NCBI RefSeq assembly: GCF_001295925.1
Contig: NZ_LJHQ01000045.1
Coordinates: forward strand, 1-64,000
DNA: 64,000 bases
Source: Allobosea sp. AAP35
GTDB lineage: Bacteria > Pseudomonadota > Alphaproteobacteria > Rhizobiales > Beijerinckiaceae
Direction of reading: 5' to 3'
The translations under genes were made by a program, and so were the position numbers. Position 1 is the stretch's first letter. Every line of letters begins with the position of its first letter. The notes under the pieces were generated by a model. The model was not told the DNA's origin, searched no databases, and saw only the letters and a program-made list of their open reading frames with translations. Of the stretch, positions 7,857 to 16,277 are shown one piece after another.

Positions 7857-8689
7857 TCGAGCGGCCGCGCCTGCTTCCTGCCGTCATCCTCGGCGCCATG
7901 GCTCTCCTGGCGCTGAAGCTGCTGGCCTGGACGGCGGCGCCTTATCCCGGCACGATTCCGTCCCACGCGCCGATCTTCGCCTCTGAAGCGCCCAAGGCCG
8001 AAAAGCAGCCCTGGGCACTGGCCAAGATCGTCGCCCAGGCGCATGCGCCCGACCTGCCCTTCGATCCGGAGACCACGGGCTCGGTCGACAAACCCGATCC
8101 CAAGAACAATCCGGAGACGGCGGAAGCCGATGCCAAGGCCGATGCCGCCCGCGCCGCCAACCCCCTGAACAAGGCCAATATCCTGAACGGTGTGGCGGCG
8201 CCGGTCTCGCCCGCCGAACGCGCATTGCTGGAGCGGCTCGGCCAGCGGCGCGAGGAAATCGACGCGCGGATGCGCGAGCTCGAAATGCGCGAGCGCCTGC
8301 TCGACACCGCCGAGAAGAAGCTCGACAGCCGCGTCGGCGATCTGAAGGATCAGGAGACCAAGGCTGGCGGTGGGCCCGGGGCCAAGCCTGCCGGCGAGGA
8401 AACCAAGGCGATCAAGAACCTGGTCATCATGTATGAGGCGATGAAGCCCAAGGACGCCGCCCGGGTCTTCGATCGCCTCGGGCTCGATATCCTGGTGCCC
8501 GTCGTCCAGCAGATGAACCCGCGCAAGATGTCAGAAGTACTGGCCGCGATGGCGCCCGAACGGGCCGAGAAGCTCACCGTGGCGCTGGCGACGATGCCGC
8601 GCGGCCCCGCGACCGAGCGGGTCTCGCTCGATGCGGCCGCCCTCCCCGGGACCGAGCTCCCCGCGATCGCACCCGCCCCGCGCCGGTGA
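7853..8689 (+). CDS. MotE-like motor chaperone (MgtE N-terminal-like domain)
   Basis: Starts at GTG 7853, overlapping the preceding stop codon. The 278 residues have an N-terminal hydrophobic anchor or signal (about 8-28), a variable spacer to about 120, a coiled coil (about 125-165, ERALLERLGQRREEIDARM...), and a C-terminal MgtE-N-like helical domain (about 195-255) with YEAMKPKDAARVFDRLGL and MNPRKMSEVLAAMAPERA. This is the architecture of Sinorhizobium MotE, a periplasmic chaperone that folds and stabilises MotC. No classical MotC is in the window. The next gene encodes a very large exported protein that could be its client (inference). Confidence 0.75.
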   Translation: MIERPRLLPAVILGAMALLALKLLAWTAAPYPGTIPSHAPIFASEAPKAEKQPWALAKIVAQAHAPDLPFDPETTGSVDKPDPKNNPETAEADAKADAARAANPLNKANILNGVAAPVSPAERALLERLGQRREEIDARMRELEMRERLLDTAEKKLDSRVGDLKDQETKAGGGPGAKPAGEETKAIKNLVIMYEAMKPKDAARVFDRLGLDILVPVVQQMNPRKMSEVLAAMAPERAEKLTVALATMPRGPATERVSLDAAALPGTELPAIAPAPRR

Positions 8690-8704
8690 ACAGCCGCCGC
8701 GGCC

Positions 8705-8719
8705 TTAACGTCGTATTAT
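8705..8719 (+). promoter_or_regulatory. CtrA-like site upstream of the large exported protein
   Basis: TTAACGTCGTATTAT fits TTAA-N7-TTAA with one mismatch in the second half. It lies 60-75 nt before the downstream start codon and inside a 90-nt intergenic gap, so the gene may have its own cell-cycle-regulated promoter. Confidence 0.4.
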
Positions 8720-8779
8720 CCTTGACCCTCTAGCGTCTGACGACCGGAGCAGGTTTCTTCCCGCTTCGTCACCTTTGCG

Positions 8780-11700
8780 TTGCGTGAGTGTTCCGTTTTG
8801 CGTCTCCCGCGTTCCCTTGCCTTCGGCATCGGGCTTATCGCCCTGGCCACCGCCGCCGGTCTCGGCGCGCCGGCGCTCGCCGCCAATGCAAGCTTGCGCG
8901 GCGATGTGGTGCCGCCGGGATATGGGCGCCTGTCGCTGACCTTCGACGAACCGACACAGACACGCATCCGCGTCGCCAACGGCGTGCTGGTCGTGGCCTT
9001 CGGCACGAGCGTCAAGATCAACGTCGCCAAGATCGCCCGCGAACTGCCGGCTTACGTCTCGATCGCCCGTGTCGACCCCGACGGGCGCGGCATGCGCCTT
9101 GCCCTGGCGCAGCCCTATCGCGCCAACCTGATCGAGGTCGGCGAGCGGGTCTTCATCGATCTCCTGCCCGAGAACTGGCGCGGCCTGTTGCCGGGTCCGC
9201 CGCCCGAAGTCATCGCCGAGATGTCGGAGCGTCTGCGCGTCGCGGAGGCGCGCTCGCGCAACGCCGCCCGTCTGGAGCAGGAGCAGCGCAAGACGCTGGG
9301 CATGCGCGGCGCCAGCCTGCCGACTCTCGAACGGCTGATCTTCGACGTTCCGCCGCAAACCGCGTTGTTGCCGGTGCTGAAAGACGGTGCCCTCACGCTC
9401 ACCTTCGACCAGCCCATGACCGTCGACCCCGCCGCGATCAGAACCGCCCTGCCCGAAGGTATCTCGCTGCGCTCGCATGAAACCGGGAAAGCGGCGACGA
9501 CGCTGGTGCTGGGCCTGCCGCCGAAGTGGGAGATGCGCAGCTTCCGTGACGAGGACGGCCTCCTTCTCGACCTGCTGAAGCCTGTCGCTCCCCCGGCTGC
9601 GACCCTGGCGGCCCCCGCAGGCCCACTGCCCGCCGCCGCCCTCGCGCACCCGGCGGTCGTGCAGGGAGCCCTCGACAATGCGCCGGCCGCTGCGCCGGCG
9701 AGCGCATCCGCGCTCCAGCCCCCCGCTCCTACACCGGCCGTCATCGCTCCCCCCGTGGTCGATCCCGCCCCGCAGGCGGTGAAGATCGCGGCGGTCGGGA
9801 CGCGCCTTGACTTCCGCTTCCCGCGCGCGACCGGCGCCGCCGCCTTCGTCGAGGGCGGCGTTGCGACGCTGGCCTTCGACACACGCGACACCATCGACCC
9901 CGCCGCGCTCCAGGGGCTCCTGCCGCAGATCATCGAGGAGGCGACGGTCTCCCGCGAGAGCAGGATCGTCCTGGTGCGGTTGCGCCTTGCGGGTCAGCCG
10001 CTGACGCGGCTTTTCGACGACGGCACGACCTGGTCGCTCGGCTTCGGCGAGCAGGGCGGCAAAGCGGCCGAACCGGTGTCGCCCGCCCGCGCCATGGACG
10101 AGCAGGGCCAGACAATCGTCACTGTACCCTTGCGCGGCATGACCGGGATTCACTGGCTCGAAGTCGGCCCCTTGGGCCCGCCAATCGCCGTCGCCACCGC
10201 CACGGGACCGGTTCGGGTCACCGCCAAACCGTATCGCTTCGTCGAATTCAGCCTGGTACCGACCCTGCACGGACTGGCCGTCGCACCCCGTTCCGACGAC
10301 GTCGTCGTGCGCGCGGGCACCGATCAGGTCCGCATCGGCCGCGCCGGCGGACTCACCGTCTCGCTCGACGTCGCAGCGCCGGAGAAGGATGGCGACAGCA
10401 AGGCGGCCGAGCTGCGCGCGCCCCTGCTCGACCCCGAACCCTGGGGCGATCTCGTTATTGGCGCCGTGCGCGACCAGGAGCGCGTGCTGCAGCGCGAGAT
10501 CGCCGGCGCCTCACGGTCTCGCAAATCCGAGACCCGTCTCGCCCTGGCGCGCTTCTACGCTGCAAATGGGCTGATGAGCGAAGCCAAGGGCCCGCTGACG
10601 GCGCTGATGGCGGATGACCCGGCGATGCGCGGCAACCGCGAGGCTCTCTTCCTGAAGGGCCTGATCGCCGCGCAGATGCACCGTCACCAGGAGGCTGCCG
10701 CCGCCTTCGAGGCGGCGCCGATCAAGGACGACCCCGACACGGTCCTGTGGCGTGCTCTCGTTGATCAGCGCCGCGGCCGCGCCACGCAGGCGATGGTTGG
10801 GTTTCGTCGCACCGAGGCCGTCCTCGATCGCTACCCGGCGGAACTGCAGGCGGAGATTCGCGTCGCCAAGGCCCGCGCGGCGCTGGCGACGCAGGACATC
10901 GCGGTCGCCGAACGCGAGATCGATGCACTTGGCCAACTGCCGGCCGGAACGGCCGATCATGAAACCCTCGATCTGCTGCGGGCCATGATCGACGACGTCG
11001 CTGGCCGGCCAGACAACGCCCTGGCCGGCTATAAGCCGCTGTTCGAGGCCAAGAGCCGCCCGGTGGCGGCGGAAGCGCAGCTGCGCGCGGTCAAGCTGGT
11101 CCAGGCCGAGAAGCGCGCCGACATCGGCCCCGAGGAGGCTCTCGCCAGGCTCGAGACGGTCTCGATCATCTGGCGCGGCGGCGAACTGGAAATCGAGGCG
11201 CTGAGCGAACTCGGCCGTCTCTATGCCGATGCGCAGCGCTGGCGCGACGCCTTCATGGTTGCGCGTCGGGCGTCCGAAAGCTTCCCCGAGCATCAGCTGA
11301 CACGCCGCATGCAGGACGAGACGGCGCAGCGCTTCGCCGATCTCTTCAGCGGCGACAGCCTCGACCAGCTGCCGCGCCTTGAGGCACTGGCGCTGTTCTA
11401 CGATTTCAAGGAGTTCCTTCCCATCGGCCGGCGCGGCGACGAGATCACGCGTCTTCTCGCCGACCGCCTGATCGGCCTTGATCTGCTCGATCAGGCGAGC
11501 GACATCCTGCGCCATCAGATCGAGCGACGCCTGACCGGAGCAGCGCGGTCCACCGTCGCGGCGCGGCTGGCGATGGTCAACCTGATGAACGCCAAGCCGG
11601 CGGAGGCCTTGCGCGCGCTGAACACGACGCGCCTCGTCGAGCTGCCCGGTGACGTCAAGCGCGCCCGCCTGCTGCTCGAAGCCAAGGCGCTGTCGGATCT

Positions 11701-12256
11701 GTCGCGCACGGATCAGGCGATGGACCTGCTCGAATCCGAGCGCGGCCCCGAGATCGACCGCTTGCGTGCCGACATCTTCTGGACCGGACGCCGCTGGCGC
11801 GAGGCCGGCGAGGCGCATGAGCGCATCCTCGACGAAGCCTGGCGCGGCGAGAAGCCGCTGAGCGACGGCCAGCGCGCCGACGTCATGCGCGCCGCCATCT
11901 CCTATGTCATGTCCGACGAGGCGCTCTCGCTCGACCGGCTGCGCAGCAAATTCGCCGGCAAGATGGCGCAGAGCAGCGATGCGCGCACCTTCGCCTTCGT
12001 CACCGGAGCCAACCGGACCAAATCGGCCGATATCCGCGAGATGGCCCGCGCTGCCGCCGCTGCCGGCGCCGATACGCTGTCTGATTTCATGCAGGCCTAT
12101 CGCGAGCGCTACCCGGCCATTTCCGCCGCCGCGCGCCAGAACAAGCCGGACGCGCCCGCCCTGCCGCCCTCCACCGAGCCGCCGGCAGCACCCACGCCGA
12201 CCCCGGCCGGCGCCGAGGCCGATGCGGCACCGCCAGCCCCGCCCGGGCGCAGCTGA
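8780..12256 (+). CDS. Large exported protein with AMIN-like repeats and TPR-like helices
   Basis: A 1158-residue protein with a Sec signal (SLAFGIGLIALATAAGLGAPALA). Three similar beta-rich segments follow at about 45-135, 190-265 and 335-425, each with an 'LTLTFDxP...' core and a closing 'LLLDLL'-like strand. They resemble AMIN domains. Proline/alanine-rich linkers separate them. From about 555 to 1110 it is alpha-helical with TPR-like pairs (LARFYAANGLMSEAKGPL, EALFLKGLIAAQMHRHQEAAAAFE). The tail is proline/alanine-rich. The start is either TTG 8780 or TTG 8798; neither has a clear ribosome site. It follows the MotE-like gene by 90 nt and is tail-to-tail with fliP. A periplasmic motor-scaffold role like that of PflA is plausible but only inferred. 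Confidence 0.7.
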   Translation: MRECSVLRLPRSLAFGIGLIALATAAGLGAPALAANASLRGDVVPPGYGRLSLTFDEPTQTRIRVANGVLVVAFGTSVKINVAKIARELPAYVSIARVDPDGRGMRLALAQPYRANLIEVGERVFIDLLPENWRGLLPGPPPEVIAEMSERLRVAEARSRNAARLEQEQRKTLGMRGASLPTLERLIFDVPPQTALLPVLKDGALTLTFDQPMTVDPAAIRTALPEGISLRSHETGKAATTLVLGLPPKWEMRSFRDEDGLLLDLLKPVAPPAATLAAPAGPLPAAALAHPAVVQGALDNAPAAAPASASALQPPAPTPAVIAPPVVDPAPQAVKIAAVGTRLDFRFPRATGAAAFVEGGVATLAFDTRDTIDPAALQGLLPQIIEEATVSRESRIVLVRLRLAGQPLTRLFDDGTTWSLGFGEQGGKAAEPVSPARAMDEQGQTIVTVPLRGMTGIHWLEVGPLGPPIAVATATGPVRVTAKPYRFVEFSLVPTLHGLAVAPRSDDVVVRAGTDQVRIGRAGGLTVSLDVAAPEKDGDSKAAELRAPLLDPEPWGDLVIGAVRDQERVLQREIAGASRSRKSETRLALARFYAANGLMSEAKGPLTALMADDPAMRGNREALFLKGLIAAQMHRHQEAAAAFEAAPIKDDPDTVLWRALVDQRRGRATQAMVGFRRTEAVLDRYPAELQAEIRVAKARAALATQDIAVAEREIDALGQLPAGTADHETLDLLRAMIDDVAGRPDNALAGYKPLFEAKSRPVAAEAQLRAVKLVQAEKRADIGPEEALARLETVSIIWRGGELEIEALSELGRLYADAQRWRDAFMVARRASESFPEHQLTRRMQDETAQRFADLFSGDSLDQLPRLEALALFYDFKEFLPIGRRGDEITRLLADRLIGLDLLDQASDILRHQIERRLTGAARSTVAARLAMVNLMNAKPAEALRALNTTRLVELPGDVKRARLLLEAKALSDLSRTDQAMDLLESERGPEIDRLRADIFWTGRRWREAGEAHERILDEAWRGEKPLSDGQRADVMRAAISYVMSDEALSLDRLRSKFAGKMAQSSDARTFAFVTGANRTKSADIREMARAAAAAGADTLSDFMQAYRERYPAISAAARQNKPDAPALPPSTEPPAAPTPTPAGAEADAAPPAPPGRS

Positions 12257-12279
12257 CACTCAGGCGCGCGCGCCCTGCG

Positions 12280-13062
12280 TCAGACGCCGTAGCTCTTGAC
12301 CAGAGATCCGGCCACCAATCCCCAGCCATCGACCAGCACGAAGAAGATCAGCTTGAACGGCAGTGCCACCGTCACCGGCGGCAGCATCATCATGCCCACC
12401 GACATCAGGATCGACGCCACGACGAGATCGATGATCAGGAACGGCACGAACAAGAGGAAGCCGATCTCGAAAGCACGCCGCAGCTCGGAGATCATGAAGG
12501 CGGGCACCAGAATATGGATCTGGACCTCCTGCGGCGTCGCGGGCGGCGGCTCGCGCGACATCTCGATGAACAGCGCCAGATCCTTCTCCCGCACATGCCG
12601 CAGCATGAACGTCTTGAACGGCACGACGCCGCGGTTATAGGCCTCGGCCGGCTGGATTTGACCCGCCACCAGCGGCACGATCGCGCTCGAATAGGCTTCG
12701 CGCAGCGTCGGCGCCATCACGAAGCCGGTCAGGAAGATCGCCAGCCCGATGATCACCGCATTGGGGGGCGCTGTCTGCGTGCCGAGCGCCGAACGCAGCA
12801 GCGACAGCACCACGGCAATGCGCGTGAACGACGTCACCATGATCAGGATCGACGGCGCCAGCGACAGGACCGTGATGACGGCGATGAGCTGAAGCGCGCG
12901 CTCGGCCACGCCACCGCCCTGCCCGAGATCGAGCGACAGCGTCTGCGCCAGTGCCGGTGCATGAGGGACGCCGACCAGCCCCGCAGCCAGCACCAGCCAG
13001 GCCCAGACCGGGCGCCGGCTGCGCACGGGGCGCCGTCTCGCAGATGTGCAGATCAGGGTCAC
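12280..13062 (-). CDS. fliP: Flagellar type III export gate protein FliP
   Basis: Inner-membrane core of the flagellar export gate, which assembles with FliQ and FliR. 260 residues with a cleavable signal sequence (about 15-40, ending PALAQ), as is normal for FliP. Then come the FliP signatures: LSLAPSILIMVTSFTRIAVV (about 67-86), PPNAVIIGLAIFLTGFVMAP, EVQIHILVPAFMISELRRAF and the final MSVGMMMLPPVTVALPFKLIFFVL. It is downstream of fliO on the minus strand with a 144-nt gap. fliQ and fliR are in a separate plus-strand operon at 16278. Confidence 0.96.
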   Translation of the reverse strand: MTLICTSARRRPVRSRRPVWAWLVLAAGLVGVPHAPALAQTLSLDLGQGGGVAERALQLIAVITVLSLAPSILIMVTSFTRIAVVLSLLRSALGTQTAPPNAVIIGLAIFLTGFVMAPTLREAYSSAIVPLVAGQIQPAEAYNRGVVPFKTFMLRHVREKDLALFIEMSREPPPATPQEVQIHILVPAFMISELRRAFEIGFLLFVPFLIIDLVVASILMSVGMMMLPPVTVALPFKLIFFVLVDGWGLVAGSLVKSYGV

Positions 13063-13206
13063 GCACGCGCCGGGTTTGCCCCCGACTCACTTGGTCGGGC
13101 CGCGCGAGGCTAAGGCCGGGTTTGGCCAGGCCGCAACCGGCCGGGCGGCGTCAAAGCGCCGCGAAGCCACAAATCCTGTTGATCGCGGCCTGCACGGCCG
13201 TGAAGC

Positions 13207-14709
13207 TCACGGCCGCGGCTTGGGATCGCGTCCCAGCAGACGCGCAAATTCCGCCTCGATCGCATCGACCGAAAACGGGTCGATGGGCTTGGGCGCACTT
13301 TCGGCTTCGTGCTCCGGCTGGGTTGCTGGATCAGGCTCGGACGCGGGCGGGGGCGCAGGCGACGCATCCGCCACAGGCTCGAACTCCTGGAACGGCTCGC
13401 CGGACGCCCCGTCATCATCCGCAGGTGCATCCGCAGGCGTCGGCGCCGTCAGGGCTGCCTCATCGCCGATCCGCCGGATGTCCCCTCCATCCGACAGGGG
13501 CACGGGCGGCTCCGCCACTGGCGCCGCCGCCGGCTTGAATACGGCAGGCGCTGCAGCGGCCTCGGCCTCGCGCATCACCACCGGTTCAACATCCGCCGGC
13601 CGATGGGACACCACAGGCAGCGGCGCGGGCGCCGGCGGCTTGGGGCTGGTGCGCTCGGGCTTCAGGCCCAGCGCCAGTTCCAACTCGGCCTCGACATCGA
13701 GCGGCACGATCCGCGCGGCCGGCGGCGAAGCGGGAATGGGCGGCGGAGACATGAGCGGCGGAGACATGGGCGGCGCAGACACGGGCGGCGCAGACATGGT
13801 CGATGCCGCGACCGGATCCAACCGTGTGGGGGGAGCCACCGGCGGGGCGGGCAGGTCCAGCTTGACCGCAGATTCGGTCTCGACCGGAAGATTGGCCTGC
13901 GCCTGGGAGGGTCGAACCGCCGAGAACGGTCGCTTCAGAGCCTCGTCGAGCTGGCGCGCCATATCGTCGAGTTCGCCTGCGCTGGCGGTCGGTGCCGGCG
14001 CGTGGTCGCGCGTGAAATTCGGGGTCGGCATCGACGATGCCGGGGCGGCCGGCGCGGGCTGCGCCCTGGACGAGGCCGCGAGCACGGCGCTGCCCCCTGC
14101 CGCCGCTGCGACGGCAGCTTCTGCCTGCGTCAGCGTCTGCATGGGGCGCGGGGCCGAGCGCACCGGCGGCGGCGGGGCCTCGCCTGCCATCGGGACTTGT
14201 GCAACCGGGGCCGGCGGCGCGCGGCGCATGTCCTCGGCATTATCCTGACGTGAAGGCTCCTGACGCGAAGACTCCTGGCGCAGCGGCTCTTGGCGGGGCG
14301 GCTCCTGGCGAGGCGCATCCTGCGGCACCAGCGTGTCGAACGGCAGCGGGCGGTCGGGCAGCCCGATGTCGGGCGAAGCCTGCATCGGCGTCCGCGCCCC
14401 GCTGCGCAAGATATTGGTCTCGATGACGACGTCGGAGGCACCACCGATCATCACCAGATGCTCGACATTGTCGCGCCGGATCAGGATGAGCTGACGCTGG
14501 CGGTCGAGATCGTGGATGTCGACGACGCCGAGCCGGGGCTGCCGCGTGCGGCCCCCGCCCTGCCCCTTCAGCCGCAGCCGGCCATCCTTGATCTGCCGCG
14601 CAAACAGCCCCAGCAGCACGAGCAGCACCAGGATGACGCCAAAAGCGATGACCCACTTCTGCGCGGTGGGAAGATCGAAGCCAAACAAGCTCTGCAAGGT
14701 CTGCCTCAT
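13207..14709 (-). CDS. fliO: FliO-like flagellar export protein with a giant proline-rich tail
   Basis: The first 110 residues are typical FliO: one transmembrane helix (about 19-37, WVIAFGVILVLLVLLGLFA), basic residues, then the beta-rich core LGVVDIHDLDRQRQLILIRRDNVEHLVMIGG. FliO helps assemble the FliP ring. The remaining 390 residues are low-complexity proline/alanine-rich sequence, including five RQEP/RQES/RQDN-type repeats (about 155-185) and clustered MSAPPV/MSPPLM repeats (about 305-325), ending in a more ordered acidic segment (EAEFARLLGRDP). Usual FliO is 100-150 residues. Upstream, a perfect CtrA box at 14843-14858 lies between this gene and divergent flgB. Confidence 0.85.
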   Translation of the reverse strand: MRQTLQSLFGFDLPTAQKWVIAFGVILVLLVLLGLFARQIKDGRLRLKGQGGGRTRQPRLGVVDIHDLDRQRQLILIRRDNVEHLVMIGGASDVVIETNILRSGARTPMQASPDIGLPDRPLPFDTLVPQDAPRQEPPRQEPLRQESSRQEPSRQDNAEDMRRAPPAPVAQVPMAGEAPPPPVRSAPRPMQTLTQAEAAVAAAAGGSAVLAASSRAQPAPAAPASSMPTPNFTRDHAPAPTASAGELDDMARQLDEALKRPFSAVRPSQAQANLPVETESAVKLDLPAPPVAPPTRLDPVAASTMSAPPVSAPPMSPPLMSPPPIPASPPAARIVPLDVEAELELALGLKPERTSPKPPAPAPLPVVSHRPADVEPVVMREAEAAAAPAVFKPAAAPVAEPPVPLSDGGDIRRIGDEAALTAPTPADAPADDDGASGEPFQEFEPVADASPAPPPASEPDPATQPEHEAESAPKPIDPFSVDAIEAEFARLLGRDPKPRP

Positions 14710-14842
14710 ATGCGACGGCTGGCCGGGCCCCGGCTGCCTTTAAGTTCAGCTGACGTTGAACACGCTGGCTATAGCATGACGCCCGCGCTTTCAGGAAACA
14801 TGGTGAATGCGTGGTTAACCGGATCCCCGGAACCGCGGGGTT

Positions 14843-14858
14843 TTAACCGATCGTTAAC
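14843..14858. promoter_or_regulatory. CtrA box between fliO and flgB
   Basis: TTAACCGATCGTTAAC is a perfect, self-complementary TTAA-N7-TTAAC site. It lies 65 nt before flgB (plus) and 134 nt before fliO (minus) and could serve either or both. flgB operons are CtrA-dependent class II units in Caulobacter. Confidence 0.8.
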
Positions 14859-14922
14859 CACGAGGCCGGCAATATTTACCCAGTGGACCGGCGCGACCGC
14901 CGGCTTCGGGAGGGCCACCGTC

Positions 14923-15324
14923 ATGGCGAACAATGCCCTGGGCACAGGCGGAAACCTGATGCTGGCGCTGAAGACCCGCATGCACTGGCACCAGTCGCGC
15001 CAGAAGGTGCTGGCCGAGAACGTCGCCAATGCCGACAGCCCGGGCTTTCGCCCGATGGAGGTCAAGGCGCCTGCGATCGGGACCGGACAGGCCAGCGTCG
15101 GGCTCGCCCTGACGAGCGCCGGGCACATGGATCTGAGCACCCGCGCGGGCGGCTTCGACGACAAGCGGGCCCAGCGGTTCGAAACCACGCCGAGCGGCAA
15201 CGCGGTCAATCTCGAGGACGAAATGAGCAAGGTCGCGCAGAACCAGTCCGATTATCAGCTTGCCGCCTCGCTCTACAGCAAGGGCCTTGGCCTGATGAAG
15301 ATCGCCATCGGCAAAGGCCGCTAA
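14923..15324 (+). CDS. flgB: Flagellar proximal rod protein FlgB
   Basis: Rod subunit of 133 residues, the usual size. The ATG at 14923 has a GGGAGGG ribosome site 8-14 nt upstream. The frame extends far upstream, but that extension is unlike FlgB and is discarded. The rod motif AENVANADSPGFRPMEV (about 38-54) and the C-terminal QNQSDYQLAASLYSKGLGLMKIAIGK are diagnostic. First gene of the plus-strand operon flgB-flgC-fliE-fliQ-fliR-flhB, downstream of a perfect CtrA box. Confidence 0.95.
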   Translation: MANNALGTGGNLMLALKTRMHWHQSRQKVLAENVANADSPGFRPMEVKAPAIGTGQASVGLALTSAGHMDLSTRAGGFDDKRAQRFETTPSGNAVNLEDEMSKVAQNQSDYQLAASLYSKGLGLMKIAIGKGR

Positions 15325-15384
15325 CAGACCGGGCCGCTAACAGACCGGGCCGTTGACGCTTCGCACAGGTAAGGAACGGGCAGG

Positions 15385-15795
15385 ATGGATCTTCTCAAGA
15401 GCATCGCGGTGGCGACGTCGGGGCTGCGCAGCCAGTCCGGCCGCATGCGCGTCATCGCCGAGAACATGGCCAACGCCGATTCGGGCCCCGAGCGCCCCGG
15501 CGCCGACCCCTATCGGCGCAAGATCCCGACCTTTCAGCGTCGGTTCGACCGCGAACTGGAGGCGCAGGTCGTCGACATGGGCCGCGTCCAGCGCGACCAG
15601 AGCGCCTTCCGCGTGAAGTTCGAGCCGGGCAATCCGACGGCCGACGCCGCCGGCAATGTCCGCATGCCCAACGTCAATTCGCTGATCGAGACGATCGACA
15701 TGCGCGAGGCCCAGCGCAGCTATGAAGCCAACCTCAACCTGATCTCGTCGACGCGCCGGATGATCCAGCGCACCATCGACATCCTGCGCGCCTGA
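15385..15795 (+). CDS. flgC: Flagellar proximal rod protein FlgC
   Basis: Rod subunit of 136 residues, as expected. It begins with the family pattern LLKSIAVATSGLRSQSGRMRVIAENMANAD and ends with VNSLIETIDMREAQRSYEANLNLISSTRRMIQRTIDILR, which polymerises with the other rod proteins. A GGAACGGGCAGG stretch precedes the ATG. It is 60 nt after flgB and 14 nt before fliE in the same operon. Confidence 0.96.
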   Translation: MDLLKSIAVATSGLRSQSGRMRVIAENMANADSGPERPGADPYRRKIPTFQRRFDRELEAQVVDMGRVQRDQSAFRVKFEPGNPTADAAGNVRMPNVNSLIETIDMREAQRSYEANLNLISSTRRMIQRTIDILRA

Positions 15796-15809
15796 AGGAC
15801 AAGCTCATC

Positions 15810-16133
15810 ATGGCCACGCCAAGCTTCGCCGCCGGCGCCTATGCTTCGATCCAGGGGATGGGCGCGGGCAATCTGCTCCGCAAGCCCCTCACCCCGACGG
15901 GGACGCAGACCGGCGCCACCGACTTCTCGGCCCTGGTCGGCAAGGCGCTCGAGGCTACTGCGGATGCCGGCCGCAAGGCCGATACGCAGACCGCCTCCGT
16001 CGCCGTCGGCCGTGCCGACGTCGTCGATGTCGTCACCGCGGTGGCCGAGAGCGAGGCCGCCATCGAGACGCTGGTCGCCGTGCGCGACCGCGTGATCGCG
16101 GCCTATGAAGAAATCATGCGGATGCCGGTCTGA
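15810..16133 (+). CDS. fliE: Flagellar MS-ring/rod junction protein FliE
   Basis: Small protein (107 residues) that joins the rod to the MS ring. It shows the family pattern of a variable alanine-rich N-terminus, a central helix ending ...DVVDVVTAVAESEAAIETLVAVRDRVI, and the conserved C-terminus AAYEEIMRMPV. It is 14 nt downstream of flgC. A palindromic repeat of about 104 bp separates it from fliQ, so read-through of that repeat would be needed for co-transcription. Confidence 0.95.
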   Translation: MATPSFAAGAYASIQGMGAGNLLRKPLTPTGTQTGATDFSALVGKALEATADAGRKADTQTASVAVGRADVVDVVTAVAESEAAIETLVAVRDRVIAAYEEIMRMPV

Positions 16134-16143
16134 GATCGAGACG

Positions 16144-16247
16144 AGCCCTCATCCTGAGGAGCCGCGAAGCGGCGCGTCGAAGAATGCGCCAGCGCCCTCT
16201 GGATCACCTTCAAGACGCGCCAGACAGCGCTCTTCAGGATGAGGGCT
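16144..16247. repeat. Intergenic palindromic repeat, family B, copy 1 (inside the flg/fli operon)
   Basis: A 14-bp perfect outer inverted repeat, AGCCCTCATCCTGA (16144-16157) with TCAGGATGAGGGCT (16234-16247). The left arm continues as GGAGCCGCGAAGCGGCG, a nested small hairpin. The same element occurs at 55426-55484. It lies wholly between fliE and fliQ in an operon that otherwise has short gaps. Confidence 0.85.
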
Positions 16248-16277
16248 GAGGAATCCTCAGCCAAAAAGGATATCGAC

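Noticed and set aside
8705-10270. A 521-codon antisense frame over the large exported protein
   Set aside because: Shadow of a GC-rich gene; composition and lack of motifs are not protein-like.
13740-13800. Short tandem repeats that might suggest a CRISPR or VNTR array
   Set aside because: They encode the MSAPPV/MSPPLM repeats of the FliO tail; there are no spacers of constant length.
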